Counted from the stretch's first letter, positions 16,251-25,116 are shown. The stretch is 64,000 nucleotides of DNA from Oribacterium sp. WCC10 (GCF_900113415.1 NZ_FOPH01000006.1:62001-126000), one strand, 5' to 3'. Numbers and translations are program-made. The notes: generated by a model not told the origin, from the letters alone.

Positions 16251-17888
16251 ATGAACAAAAAAGCAGGTGAATATCACAACAGAATTGATTGGGTCAGTAC
16301 TCTGGTTCCTTTTATGCTTATTGTACTTCTGTGCATTTTATTTTTTATTTTTCCGGAGCATTCCAATGTCGTTTTGAATAACATTAGAAGCTATCTTGGT
16401 GATAGCTTTGGTTCTTACTATCTTATGATAGGACTTGGCACTGCTATAGTATCTGTGTATATAGCCTGTTCAAGATATGGCAATATAGTTCTCGGAGAGC
16501 AGGATGAAAAGCCTAAGTATAGTTTCTTTGTCTGGGGATCAATGATGTTTACATGCGGACTTGCGGCAGACATTTTATTTTATTCCCTCTGTGAGTGGTT
16601 ACTCTATTGGGAGGATCCGCATACTGCGGAGATGGGCAATCTGATGGACTGGTCAAGCACCTTCACATTGTTCCATTGGGGGCCGATCCCATGGGGATTT
16701 TATCTTGTTCTTGCAGTCGCTTTCGGGTTTATGCTTCATGTCAGAAAGCGCAAGCGTCAGAAATACTCTGAAGCATGCAGACCGATACTTGGAAAATATA
16801 CAGACCGACTTCCGGGAAGGCTTATTGATCTTCTGGCAGTTTTTGCACTTCTTGCAGGAACGGCGACAACATTTTCTGTGGCGACACCGCTCCTGAGTCA
16901 GGCCATTAAGTCACTTACAGGTTTTGATTTATCAGAAAGAGCCATAACTATATTTATACTTGTGACAACCTGCCTTATATATACATATTCAGTCATGAAA
17001 GGAATGATAGGTGTTTCTATTCTTGCCAATATATGTACTTATCTTTTTTATGGACTTCTTATGTATGTTCTGCTTTTTGGAGGACAATGCAGATTTATAA
17101 TCGAATGTGGTTTTTCTGCGGTTGGAAGACTTGCCCAGAATTTTATAGTTCTGTCGACTTACAGTGATCCTGCAAGAACGACAGGATTTGCCCAAAACTG
17201 GACTATTTTTTACTGGGCTTATTGGATGGTATGGTGTGTGGCTGCACCATTCTTCATAGGAAGTATTTCAAGAGGAAGAACTGTTCGTCAGACCATATTG
17301 GGGGGATATGTATTTGGACTTGGCAGTACATTTGTGAGCTTTATAGTACTTGGAAACTACGGACTTGGGCTTCAGATTTCGGGAAAACTTGATATAGTTT
17401 CTCTTTATGAAAAAAGCGGTGATCTCTATACAACCATTATAGAGATAGTGAGACAGCTTCCATGTTCAACGCTTGTTATGATTGCACTCATTATAGCGAT
17501 GATAGCGTTTTATGCCACTTCCTTTGATTCCATTACACTTGTAGCTGCCCAGTACAGCTATAAGGACATTAAGGAATCTGAAGAACCCGGAAGTATGATG
17601 AAGGCATTTTGGTCAATACTTCTTATCATGCTTCCTATAGCTCTTGTTTTTTCTGAAAGCTCAATGGCTAATATACAGTCTGTAAGCATCATCGCAGCTT
17701 TTCCTATAGGTCTTGTTATCGTGCTTATCACGGCATCTTTCATAAAGGATGCCGGTATATTTCTTGAAGGAAAGGAAGAGATACCAGGGATAACATCAGA
17801 AGACAAGGGTGATGAAGATGATGAAATGTCAGATGAAAAAATAGAAGAAATCATCGATAATTGGGAGTACATGTATGGAGATAAATGA
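16251..17888 (+). CDS. BCCT family betaine/choline/carnitine transporter
   Basis: Secondary transporter with about 12 transmembrane helices that imports quaternary ammonium compounds. Characteristic stretches are CGLAADILFYSLCEWLLYW, FTLFHWGPIPWGFY and the tryptophan-rich NWTIFYWAYWMVWCVAAPFF, the substrate-box region of the family. I chose ATG 16251 (MNKKAGEYHNRIDW) because AAGGAGAGG sits 4 bases upstream and a good promoter ends just before it. Earlier in-frame ATGs would put 68 odd residues in front. Length 545 residues. It may serve osmoprotection or feed choline/betaine metabolism; the sequence does not decide. Confidence 0.9.
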   Translation: MNKKAGEYHNRIDWVSTLVPFMLIVLLCILFFIFPEHSNVVLNNIRSYLGDSFGSYYLMIGLGTAIVSVYIACSRYGNIVLGEQDEKPKYSFFVWGSMMFTCGLAADILFYSLCEWLLYWEDPHTAEMGNLMDWSSTFTLFHWGPIPWGFYLVLAVAFGFMLHVRKRKRQKYSEACRPILGKYTDRLPGRLIDLLAVFALLAGTATTFSVATPLLSQAIKSLTGFDLSERAITIFILVTTCLIYTYSVMKGMIGVSILANICTYLFYGLLMYVLLFGGQCRFIIECGFSAVGRLAQNFIVLSTYSDPARTTGFAQNWTIFYWAYWMVWCVAAPFFIGSISRGRTVRQTILGGYVFGLGSTFVSFIVLGNYGLGLQISGKLDIVSLYEKSGDLYTTIIEIVRQLPCSTLVMIALIIAMIAFYATSFDSITLVAAQYSYKDIKESEEPGSMMKAFWSILLIMLPIALVFSESSMANIQSVSIIAAFPIGLVIVLITASFIKDAGIFLEGKEEIPGITSEDKGDEDDEMSDEKIEEIIDNWEYMYGDK

Positions 17889-17904
17889 TGATTTATGATA
17901 GAAT

Positions 17905-17937
17905 GCTCATGCTGCTTTTGGCAGCATGAGCTTTTTT
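17905..17937 (+). terminator. Intrinsic terminator after the BCCT gene
   Basis: Perfect 11-bp stem GCTCATGCTGC / GCAGCATGAGC with a TTTTG loop and six T. Confidence 0.92.
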
Positions 17938-18039
17938 ATAAAGAATGTATAGGAATTAATATAAATTATACATGGCGTATTCCGAGGCTTCAGGCAAAAT
18001 AGAGAATACATTGTGTTTTTTTAGAGGAGGATATAATTT

Positions 18040-18807
18040 ATGCTTCAGGGCTTTTTTAATTATGACAATCCGATATGGCGTTTTGTGGGCAGACTAGGGG
18101 ACATGATTATGCTTAATGTGTTGTGGATTGTCTGTTCACTCCCGGTGTTTACCATAGGAGCCTCAACTACAGCATTGTACTATTGCACATTAAAGATAGT
18201 CAGAAATGAGGACTATGGAGATATAAAGATGTTTTTTAAGTCTTTCAGACTTAACTTTAAACAGGCTACCGTCATTTGGATTCCTATGCTTATCGCAGCT
18301 TGTGTTCTTGTTTTTGATTTTAATTTCTTTGGACATGTTATGGCTGAGGCCGGTGCCATGAGGATCATACTACAGGCATTAACTATAGCAATTATGGTGC
18401 TTTGGTTATTCCTGTTTCTTTATGTCTGGCCTGTTCTCAGCAGATTTGATAACACAGTTAAGAATACTGTTAAAAATGCGGTATATATGTCGGTCCGTTA
18501 TCTTGGCTCAACTTTCGCAATGCTCATAAGTGATGTGATTGTTATTGTTTTTGCCTACATTTGCCTTTTTTACGCCGGTTGGATAACTGCTTTCGTACTT
18601 CTTATGGGTTATCCGCTTCTTGCATGGATCAATTCAACCATGCTTGAGCATATATTTGAGAAGTATATGCCTAAGGAGGATGAAAGAAAAGTGCATGAAA
18701 TAAAGCCGATACTTCAGGATGTCAATATAGACGGAAGCTTAAAGACAGATGTTTCCAGGGAAACAGAGACAGCTTTAGAGAATTTGAAGCGTTCTGAAAA
18801 TGACTAA
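18040..18807 (+). CDS. YesL-like DUF624 membrane protein
   Basis: 255-residue membrane protein with about five helices. The start MLQGFFNYDNPIWRFVGRLGDMIMLNVLWIVCSLPVFTIGASTTALYY is typical of the YesL/DUF624 family. Family members usually sit beside carbohydrate ABC transporters and YesM/YesN regulators, and their molecular role is unknown. Here it stands alone between the BCCT terminator and a structured intergenic region. The C-terminal ~45 residues are soluble and charged. GAGGAGG ribosome binding site upstream of the ATG. Confidence 0.85.
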   Translation: MLQGFFNYDNPIWRFVGRLGDMIMLNVLWIVCSLPVFTIGASTTALYYCTLKIVRNEDYGDIKMFFKSFRLNFKQATVIWIPMLIAACVLVFDFNFFGHVMAEAGAMRIILQALTIAIMVLWLFLFLYVWPVLSRFDNTVKNTVKNAVYMSVRYLGSTFAMLISDVIVIVFAYICLFYAGWITAFVLLMGYPLLAWINSTMLEHIFEKYMPKEDERKVHEIKPILQDVNIDGSLKTDVSRETETALENLKRSEND

Positions 18808-18871
18808 TCGACTTAAGTGGAATAAAGGATAATCAAACGATTGAAAGAATCCGGTCAAAATGGATACTTGC

Positions 18872-18932
18872 TTGTTCACATGGCGTTCATAAATGTTTAC
18901 AATTTGTTCAAAATGAAAACATAGTTTGTTCA
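18872..18932 (+). repeat. Three phased TTGTTCA repeats upstream of a promoter
   Basis: TTGTTCA occurs at 18872-18878, 18904-18910 and 18926-18932. The 32- and 22-base steps are near three and two turns of DNA. They lie immediately upstream of TTGACT at 18936, where an activator would bind. Confidence 0.5.
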
Positions 18933-18935
18933 CCG

Positions 18936-18963
18936 TTGACTTTTATAGTATAAGCATGATAAC
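18936..18963 (+). promoter_or_regulatory. Candidate promoter for a small RNA
   Basis: TTGACT (18936-18941), a 16-base spacer, then GATAAC (18958-18963). No open reading frame follows on this strand, and the structured, T-tract-ended stretch to 19056 does. Confidence 0.45.
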
Positions 18964-18969
18964 AAAGAA

Positions 18970-19056
18970 GTTATCAATAGTTAATAAGATTTTTTTCATA
19001 ATACTCGGGCAGGGACCATTGGTCACCTGCCCTCCTCCCTTTTATGGGGCTTTTTT
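18970..19056 (+). ncRNA. Candidate small RNA with C-rich single-stranded segment
   Basis: About 87 bases of non-coding sequence. A strong hairpin GGGCAGG-GACC-ATT-GGTC-A-CCTGCCC (19007-19032) is followed by TCCTCCC, then a short CCC/GGG hairpin and six T at 19051-19056. The segment CCTCCTCCC is complementary to Shine-Dalgarno sequences, the usual seed of Gram-positive small regulatory RNAs. GCCC at 19029-19032 can also pair with GGGC at 19047-19050, so two folds compete. Existence of the transcript is inference. Confidence 0.45.
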
Positions 19057-19057
19057 A

Positions 19058-19083
19058 GGGAAACGCTGATTAAGGCGTTTCCC
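19058..19083. terminator. Stem-loop at the 3' side of the AraC-type gene
   Basis: GGGAAACGC / GCGTTTCCC, 9-bp perfect stem with an 8-base loop. Neither strand has a strong T tract next to it, so termination is uncertain. It lies just past the stop of the minus-strand AraC gene. Confidence 0.45.
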
Positions 19084-19115
19084 TGATTTGTTCTATGGGA
19101 GAAAGACATTTTTAA

Positions 19116-19979
19116 TTAGAATATCGAGTGGGATTCTGCCGGACTATCCTTTTTCCTGTAATCTCTGGGAGACATTCCGTATGCTTTATGGAATGCATCC
19201 TTAAAATAGTTCGAATCGCTGAAACCATTGTTTAGAGCCACTTCGGTAATGGTGTGATCTGTGTGTGCCAGTTCAATGGCTGCTTTATTCAGTCTTATGA
19301 AGGTAAGATATTCATGGACGCCCATTCCGGTATCTTCTTTGAACTTTCTAGAGAGATAGTTAGGACTGAATCCGCTGACTTCAGCTATATCATTAAGTGA
19401 GATTCGCTGATTATAATTCTTGTTGATGAAAGTGGCAGCAAGGTTTACCTGACGGTTAGTTGTATGAAGATCATCCATAAGATCACTGTTGATTCCGGTA
19501 GAAAATCTATTGACGATTACAATAAGCTGTATCAGGCAAAGAGAAAGCATGGCCGGGCTGATCTTATCTTCGTTTAAACGCTGCTCAGCCTCCATATTAC
19601 GTATAAGCTGCTCAACATGTATCTGATACATGGGAGGAATCTGCATTATATATCGTTTCTTTCGATCTGATACAAACTTCTCATATATGAATTTCATTTT
19701 CGGGCAGTCAATATCCTCATCTCTAAATAAAATACTGGTTCTTACAGATTGCTGCTTGGATGTATAATGAATAGAGTGTGGCGTGTTGGGTGGTATAATG
19801 ATGATGCTGCCGGGTACCAGATTATAAAAATGAGGATTCATAAAGAAAGTGCAACTTCCCTTACTGAGATAGAAGAGTTCAAAGTGATTATGAACGTGAG
19901 GTTCAGTCATTTTGTAATCAGAAGATCTGGTTTTGGTGTCAACAAAAATTCTGTTTATGGAATAACCTATGATTGGCAT
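19116..19979 (-). CDS. AraC family transcriptional regulator
   Basis: One-component regulator of 287 residues. The N-terminal cupin-type sensor (about residues 10-110) has PHVHNHFELFYLSKGSCTFFMN and GSIIIIPPNTPHSIHY. The C-terminal double helix-turn-helix (about 185-280) has LNDIAEVSGFSPNYLSRKFKEDTGMGVHEYL and VALNNGFSDSNYFKDAFHKAYGMSPRDYR. An AGGAG ribosome binding site lies 5 bases before the ATG. It is divergent from the binding-protein/chemoreceptor pair and flanked by two structured RNA candidates; it may control the neighbouring sugar genes, which is inferred from position. Confidence 0.9.
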   Translation of the reverse strand: MPIIGYSINRIFVDTKTRSSDYKMTEPHVHNHFELFYLSKGSCTFFMNPHFYNLVPGSIIIIPPNTPHSIHYTSKQQSVRTSILFRDEDIDCPKMKFIYEKFVSDRKKRYIMQIPPMYQIHVEQLIRNMEAEQRLNEDKISPAMLSLCLIQLIVIVNRFSTGINSDLMDDLHTTNRQVNLAATFINKNYNQRISLNDIAEVSGFSPNYLSRKFKEDTGMGVHEYLTFIRLNKAAIELAHTDHTITEVALNNGFSDSNYFKDAFHKAYGMSPRDYRKKDSPAESHSIF

Positions 19980-20198
19980 AAAAACTCCTAATAATAATTT
20001 TTTATTGTTTTCATAAAATATAAAGAGGTAAATATGTGGTTAACTAAAATATTATCATAAAATGATAAATAAGCAGTAGTGAAGTTAAAAAATCCGTACT
20101 TTTATTTTTTTACAACAAAAAATATATAGAATCAAACTCAAATTTGAATTATCCTAATATAGGACTTCAAAAAGTCTAACTATTCTATACTCTATACT

Positions 20199-20304
20199 AT
20201 CAGGATTGAGACCCGATTACCCCTCACTCAAATCGGGCCTCCCGCAATCCTGGAATACAAGTTCTATATTTGATACTACAGCATCCTTTCAGGATGCTTT
20301 TTTT
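20199..20304 (+). ncRNA. Candidate structured small RNA with terminator
   Basis: Long hairpin: outer stem CAGGATTG (20201-20208) with CAATCCTG (20245-20252), inner stem CCCGATT (20212-20218) with AATCGGG (20231-20237), loop ACCCCTCACTCA. Between the right arms lies CCTCCCG. A linker then leads to a clear terminator, AGCATCC-TTTC-AGGATGC plus seven T (20280-20303). Two TATACT hexamers at 20186-20198 are possible -10 elements; no good -35 is visible. There is no reading frame. C-rich loops of this kind usually pair with ribosome binding sites. Confidence 0.55.
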
Positions 20305-20385
20305 GTTTGGTAAATCAATAAAACTATCCGATATATTTAATAAACAACTTATAAAAATAATTAAACTCTCCGAAAATAATGATAG

Positions 20386-20448
20386 GATGTAAGGCCATAA
20401 TCTGCCGAATTATCAGGGGTGATATTGAATTCAGTGATTCCTTACATC
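20386..20448. repeat. Inverted repeat upstream of the binding-protein gene
   Basis: GATGTAAGG (20386-20394) and CCTTACATC (20440-20448), 9-bp perfect arms with centres 54 bases apart, about five helical turns. It could be a looped operator or a long stem in the leader. Confidence 0.4.
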
Positions 20449-20529
20449 AGTAAACACGTAAGCATTCACATCATTGTCAGATAATGAATACAGCAGTTTA
20501 AAAAATCCGATATCAAGGAGCGGGGTAAA

Positions 20530-21897
20530 ATGAAAAAGTCTTTGTGTGGTATTGTCTTGTGCTTAAGCATTGTAGCAACGCTTACTGCCTGCGATAAGAA
20601 AGATGAGCTTACCGAAAAAGTGTTTGGAGTGAATATGGCAGAGCTTCGGAGGGCTGATACGGAAAATATAACAGATAATGCAAATGCAAATACAAATACA
20701 ACAATAAAGCTGTTTAACGGTAAAGCTGAAGTAGAAGCTCAGATCCGACAGCTTGCAGAAAAGTATAAGGCTGAAACCGGGGTTACAGTAGAGGTTGAAT
20801 CTGCTCAATCCGGAGTTGATGTACAGGCTACTCTTAAGGCTTATTACCTCTCTGATAAGATGCCGGACATATTTGTATGCGAATCCTCCAGTTTTGCAAA
20901 CTGGGGAGGACTTCTTGCAGATATGAGTGATCAGGATTGGACTAAGGACACTAAATCAGCATTAACAGATCCGACTTATGGAGTAATAGGATTTCCGTAT
21001 GCTACAGAGGCGATAGGCCTCGTATATAACGCTGATATATTAAAACGTGCAGGTATTGATGCATCAACCCTTACCAGTCCGGAGCTTGTGAGAAAAGCGT
21101 TTGAAAAACTAGAACAGCAGAAGGGATCTCTCGGACTTACGGCTGTTGTAGGTTATTGTGCAGAGGATCAAAACCTTAGCTGGTCAACCGGAAATCATAT
21201 TTTTGGAAATTATATTGATGCAGGTCTGGACAGAGCTGATACTACCTATATTGATATGATCAATAATGAGCATGCAGTTGATCATGACAGAATGCTAAAG
21301 TTTGCGGCTTTTGTAGGGCTTCTTCAGCAGTACAGTGATCCGGATCTTGTGCTTACGGGAACCTATGAAGATCAGGTTAAGAACTTTGCATCCGGCAGGT
21401 ATGCATTTGTGACTCAGGGATCATGGATTGGTGCCGTACTAACAGGAGATGATGCAGCAGAGTATGCTTCGGCAGGAAACTTTGAAATAGGCATGATGCC
21501 ATATGTATTTGATGAGGGCATAGATACTATCCTTGCCAATCCACCATCCTGGTGGGCAGTTATGAAGGAGGGGAATGTAGAAGCTTCCAAGGCATTTCTC
21601 GAATGGTGTGCAGAGGATTCCGGACAAAAGATACTGGTTGAAGAAGCTGGGTTTGTAAGTCCTTTTACTTCATGCAGATATGTTGCCAGTGATCCGTTTG
21701 CAAAGGTACTTTCTGATTATATAGCGGCAGGAAAGACCTCCAATTGGCACTGGATGGATATGAAGGAGGGAATAGCCGCCAATGCCCTGGGAAGAGAGTT
21801 TAACAGATATGCAGCAGGACAGATGGATGCTGATGGCTTCACAACTGCTATAGGGGTAGCCATTAAAGACTATTATGAAAGAGGAAAGGAGGGGTAA
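20530..21897 (+). CDS. Extracellular solute-binding lipoprotein (family 1)
   Basis: 455-residue sugar-binding lipoprotein of the maltose/multiple-sugar type. Signal peptide MKKSLCGIVLCLSIVATLTAC ends in a lipobox (LTAC). An Asn/Thr-rich linker follows, and the domain begins near TIKLFNGKAEVEAQIRQLAEKY. Typical internal text includes GVIGFPYATEAIGLVYN and GRYAFVTQGSWIGAVL. No permease or ATPase genes accompany it. Instead it is 3 bases from a chemoreceptor gene whose ribosome binding site (AAGGAGGGG) lies inside the end of this gene, so the product probably presents ligand to that receptor rather than to a transporter. Confidence 0.88.
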   Translation: MKKSLCGIVLCLSIVATLTACDKKDELTEKVFGVNMAELRRADTENITDNANANTNTTIKLFNGKAEVEAQIRQLAEKYKAETGVTVEVESAQSGVDVQATLKAYYLSDKMPDIFVCESSSFANWGGLLADMSDQDWTKDTKSALTDPTYGVIGFPYATEAIGLVYNADILKRAGIDASTLTSPELVRKAFEKLEQQKGSLGLTAVVGYCAEDQNLSWSTGNHIFGNYIDAGLDRADTTYIDMINNEHAVDHDRMLKFAAFVGLLQQYSDPDLVLTGTYEDQVKNFASGRYAFVTQGSWIGAVLTGDDAAEYASAGNFEIGMMPYVFDEGIDTILANPPSWWAVMKEGNVEASKAFLEWCAEDSGQKILVEEAGFVSPFTSCRYVASDPFAKVLSDYIAAGKTSNWHWMDMKEGIAANALGREFNRYAAGQMDADGFTTAIGVAIKDYYERGKEG

Positions 21898-21900
21898 ATC

Positions 21901-23697
21901 ATGAACGAAAGTACTGAACTCGAGTTGAACGCAAGAAAACTCAAGGTAAGAAAAAGACCACTGTTTTTCTGTACTATCATTTTTCAGATAAGTGTTATCA
22001 ATATCATCATGCTGATAGCCTTCATATTTGTAATGAGAATGCTAATAAATCAGATGCAGCAGCAGACCGTAAACAGCAGGACGATGTCGCAGTATGTTTT
22101 ATCTCTCAGCACAGATGAGGCTAATCTCAAATCAGATGTTATGTCACTTTATGATCAGGCTATTGGTTATGTATCCGCAACGGCTGATGAGACGAGAGTA
22201 GCTTTGCTTCCTGAAATCAGGACAACAAGAGAGACTATCTCGGGAGACATTACAAAACTCAAGAGTCAACTTGATGCAGAAACAGCGAAAGATGCTATAA
22301 ATACGCTGGATGAGGTTAAAAATCAGTATGGCAGATTGAATGATCTGATAGATGAGGCAATAGAATCCATTGATTCGGGCGACAGGGAAACGGCATATGA
22401 AATATTGTTTAACAGAGCAGAGATCCAGAAAGTAGCCATTTTCCACTCATGTAAAATCATAGATGAAGCTGTAGCTGCAGAGGCTGACAGAAGTAATATA
22501 GAAATGCAGAGTATGCTCATTGAAGGAATTGAGGCTGCAATTCGTGGAACAGGATTGTTTGTACTGCTTATTATATTTAACTACCTGATTAATTATTTCG
22601 GAATTGTCAGAAAGATAAAGAAGATATCGAAAGAGGTTATGGATATCATCGGAAAGATTGAAAACAGAGAAGGAGATCTTACAGCAAGAATCTATACGAG
22701 AAGTGCATCGGAGCTTGTATATATCATAAACGGAATCAATCACTTTATAGAAACTCTGCAGCTTATCATGAGAGAGGTTAAGAGTGGCGTGAATGTTCTC
22801 AATTCTTCAACAGAGATCGTCACAAAGAAACTTAATACTTCAAACGGTAATGTTCAGAGTACATCAGCAGCCATGGAACAGCTGAGTGCAAGTATGCAAT
22901 CTGTGGCAGAAATGGTTAATTCCATTAACGGACAGGTTATAGATGTCAAGACATCCACTGATGAGATAAACACTGAAGCTACAGATGGCTGTGGTACAGC
23001 GGCGGGTATCAAGAGTGAGGCAGATGAGATCAAGCAGCATGTAACAGAACGTAAGCAGGGCATGAGTGACAGGATGAATGAGCTGAGTGAAGTTCTTGCA
23101 AAGTCTCTTGAGGATTCAAAGAAGGTAAGGGAAATAGATACACTTACAAAGAACATTCTTGATATTGCCGAGAAGACCAATCTTCTTGCGGTTAATGCTT
23201 CCATAGAAGCAGCACGTGCCGGGCAGGCAGGAAAAGGTTTTGCCGTAGTTGCAGCAGAGGTTAGTACATTGGCAGACAGTTCAAAGCAGACTGCCAACAA
23301 CATTCAGAAGATAAGTAAGGATGTTACAAATGCAGTAGGAGAGCTGGCTGATAATGCCCGTAAGGTTCTTGATTTCATCAATACGGATATCATGGATGAC
23401 TATGATTCCTTTGTTGAAACCGGAGATAAGTATGAAAACACTGCGGATACTATGCATACTATACTTACCTCATTTAAAGAAAAGGCAGATCATCTGAACT
23501 TCATAATGTCTGATATGGCAAATTCTGTATCATCAATAACAAACTCTGTATCGGAAAGTTCTCAGGCAATCAGACTGTCAGCAGAGAACACCATGGAAAT
23601 TGTCGGAGAAATGGGCGGAATATCGGAAGCTATGGACAAAAATGTAGAAGTAACCGGTAAGCTTAGTGATGCGACAGATAAATTTGTACAAGTCTGA
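21901..23697 (+). CDS. Methyl-accepting chemotaxis protein
   Basis: 598-residue transmembrane chemoreceptor. Helix 1 is at about residues 25-48. An extracellular four-helix-bundle sensor (about 50-200) is followed by helix 2 (about 205-228) and HAMP. The signalling domain carries the conserved hairpin tip [34 protein letters not shown], followed by ISKDV and a coiled-coil return. It couples to CheA/CheW, whose genes are not in the window. Tight linkage to the solute-binding lipoprotein implies indirect sensing through the bound protein, as for sugar taxis in other bacteria; this pairing is inferred. Confidence 0.9.
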   Translation: MNESTELELNARKLKVRKRPLFFCTIIFQISVINIIMLIAFIFVMRMLINQMQQQTVNSRTMSQYVLSLSTDEANLKSDVMSLYDQAIGYVSATADETRVALLPEIRTTRETISGDITKLKSQLDAETAKDAINTLDEVKNQYGRLNDLIDEAIESIDSGDRETAYEILFNRAEIQKVAIFHSCKIIDEAVAAEADRSNIEMQSMLIEGIEAAIRGTGLFVLLIIFNYLINYFGIVRKIKKISKEVMDIIGKIENREGDLTARIYTRSASELVYIINGINHFIETLQLIMREVKSGVNVLNSSTEIVTKKLNTSNGNVQSTSAAMEQLSASMQSVAEMVNSINGQVIDVKTSTDEINTEATDGCGTAAGIKSEADEIKQHVTERKQGMSDRMNELSEVLAKSLEDSKKVREIDTLTKNILDIAEKTNLLAVNASIEAARAGQAGKGFAVVAAEVSTLADSSKQTANNIQKISKDVTNAVGELADNARKVLDFINTDIMDDYDSFVETGDKYENTADTMHTILTSFKEKADHLNFIMSDMANSVSSITNSVSESSQAIRLSAENTMEIVGEMGGISEAMDKNVEVTGKLSDATDKFVQV

Positions 23698-23740
23698 ACA
23701 TTGTATACATAAAAGCTTTATGTAAAATCCTCAAAAAATG

Positions 23741-23782
23741 GCACAAGATATCTTGAAGAAAAGAGATGTCTTGTGCTATACT
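23741..23782 (+). promoter_or_regulatory. Sugar kinase promoter overlapped by an inverted repeat
   Basis: TTGAAG (23753-23758), 18-base spacer, TATACT (23777-23782). An inverted repeat GCACAAGATATCTT / AAGAGATGTCTTGTGC (23741-23776) spans from upstream of the -35 to the edge of the -10. It could be an operator, or a weak terminator of the chemoreceptor gene. Confidence 0.5.
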
Positions 23783-23793
23783 TTTACTCGTTA

Positions 23794-23807
23794 TGAAAAC
23801 GCTTACA
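23794..23807 (+). promoter_or_regulatory. cre site (catabolite repression)
   Basis: TGAAAACGCTTACA matches the CcpA-binding consensus TGWAANCGNTNWCA at every position. It lies about 5-18 bases past the expected transcript start, where bound CcpA would block the kinase gene. Confidence 0.8.
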
Positions 23808-23894
23808 TAATTGATTTAGGGTACGTCAATGAGTAGGTGAAGTTTAGATGATTTCTGCTTTGCGAGTGCAGGCAGTTTTAAAATGGAGGAAGAT

Positions 23895-24992
23895 ATGGAC
23901 TTAAATTTAAGACCGGCAAATGAATGTGCATTTGATGCAGCTTCTTTAGGAGAGGTTATGCTTCGTCTTGATCCGGGCGAGGGCAGAATCAGAACAGCAA
24001 GATCATTCCGCGCATGGGAAGGCGGCGGAGAGTACAATGTTATTCGTGGCCTTCGTAAGTGCTTCGGACTTAAGACTGCGGTTATCACAGCTCTTGCAGA
24101 TAATGAGGTAGGTCACCTTGTAGAGGACTTCATGATGCAGGGTGGTGTTGATACATCACTTGTAAAGTGGATGGATACAGACGGAATCGGAAGAATCTGC
24201 AGAAACGGACTAAATTTTACTGAGAGAGGTTTCGGAATCCGTGGAGCAAAGGGATGCTCAGACAGAGCAAACACAGCTATCTCAAAGGCTAAGCCGGAGG
24301 ATTTCGATTTTGATTATATCTTTGGTGAGCTTGGTGTGCGTTGGCTCCATACAGGCGGAATCTATGCAGCTCTTTCAGAGCAGGCTTCAGAGACTGTTAT
24401 CGCAGCTATCAAGACAGCAAAGAAGTATGGAACTATGGTTTCTTATGATCTTAACTATCGTCCTTCAATGTGGTCAGCTATCGGTGGACAGGCTAAGGCT
24501 CAGGAAGTAAACAAGGAAATTGCAAAGTATGTTGATGTTATGATCGGAAACGAGGAAGACTTCACAGCTTGCCTTGGATTCAAGATCGATGGACAGGATG
24601 AGTCTCTTAAGGAGCTCAATGTTGACGGATACAAGAAAATGATCAATGAAGCTGTTAAGACATATCCTAACTTCAAGGCTGTTGCAACAACACTTCGTAC
24701 AGTACATACCGCTACAGTTAATGACTGGTCTGCTCTTTGCTGGGCAAATGGCGAGATTTATAAGGCTGCAGATTACAAGGGTCTTGAGATTATGGATCGT
24801 GTAGGCGGCGGAGATTCATTTGCATCAGGTCTTATCTATGGTCTTATGACAACAGGTGATGCAGAGAAGGCAGTAAACTATGGCGCAGCTCATGGCGCTC
24901 TTGCTATGACAACACCGGGTGATACCACAATGGCTACAAAGAAGGAAGTTGAAGCTGTTATGGGTGGTGCCGGAGCACGTGTTCAGAGATAA
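23895..24992 (+). CDS. PfkB family carbohydrate kinase (KDG-kinase-like)
   Basis: Ribokinase-fold sugar kinase of 365 residues with the ATG at 23895. I chose this start because GGAGGAAG lies 4 bases upstream; the ATG at 23883 would put that site inside the gene. Substrate-side text is ASLGEVMLRLDPGEGRI and WEGGGEYNVIRGLRKCFG. The ATP-side motif DRVGGGDSFASG contains the catalytic aspartate of the family. KdgK (2-keto-3-deoxygluconate kinase) is my best guess from the N-terminus, but fructokinase or another PfkB sugar kinase cannot be excluded. Codon use is strongly optimised, so expression is high when active, and a perfect cre site overlaps the transcript start. Confidence 0.85.
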   Translation: MDLNLRPANECAFDAASLGEVMLRLDPGEGRIRTARSFRAWEGGGEYNVIRGLRKCFGLKTAVITALADNEVGHLVEDFMMQGGVDTSLVKWMDTDGIGRICRNGLNFTERGFGIRGAKGCSDRANTAISKAKPEDFDFDYIFGELGVRWLHTGGIYAALSEQASETVIAAIKTAKKYGTMVSYDLNYRPSMWSAIGGQAKAQEVNKEIAKYVDVMIGNEEDFTACLGFKIDGQDESLKELNVDGYKKMINEAVKTYPNFKAVATTLRTVHTATVNDWSALCWANGEIYKAADYKGLEIMDRVGGGDSFASGLIYGLMTTGDAEKAVNYGAAHGALAMTTPGDTTMATKKEVEAVMGGAGARVQR

Positions 24993-25020
24993 TATTCAAC
25001 TCTATTCAAATATTTCACAG

Positions 25021-25061
25021 ACAAAGAAGAGACAGGCGAAAGCCTGTCTCTTCTTTGTTTT
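25021..25061 (+). terminator. Intrinsic terminator after the sugar kinase
   Basis: A 17-bp perfect stem, ACAAAGAAGAGACAGGC and its complement, closed by a GAAA tetraloop and followed by T. Confidence 0.93.
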
Positions 25062-25116
25062 AATAAAAAAGTAGAGTTTACGGTGTCTGCTATGTGATAA
25101 TAAAAACTTTCCTGAC

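Larger units (their letters stand above)
19980..20529. other. 550-base intergenic region
   Basis: AT-rich divergent region with no protein gene that I can support. It contains the RNA candidate at 20199-20304 and a long-range inverted repeat at 20386-20448. The promoter of the downstream binding-protein gene presumably lies here but I could not pick a clear one. A ribosome binding site, AAGGAG, is at about 20515-20520. Confidence 0.6.
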
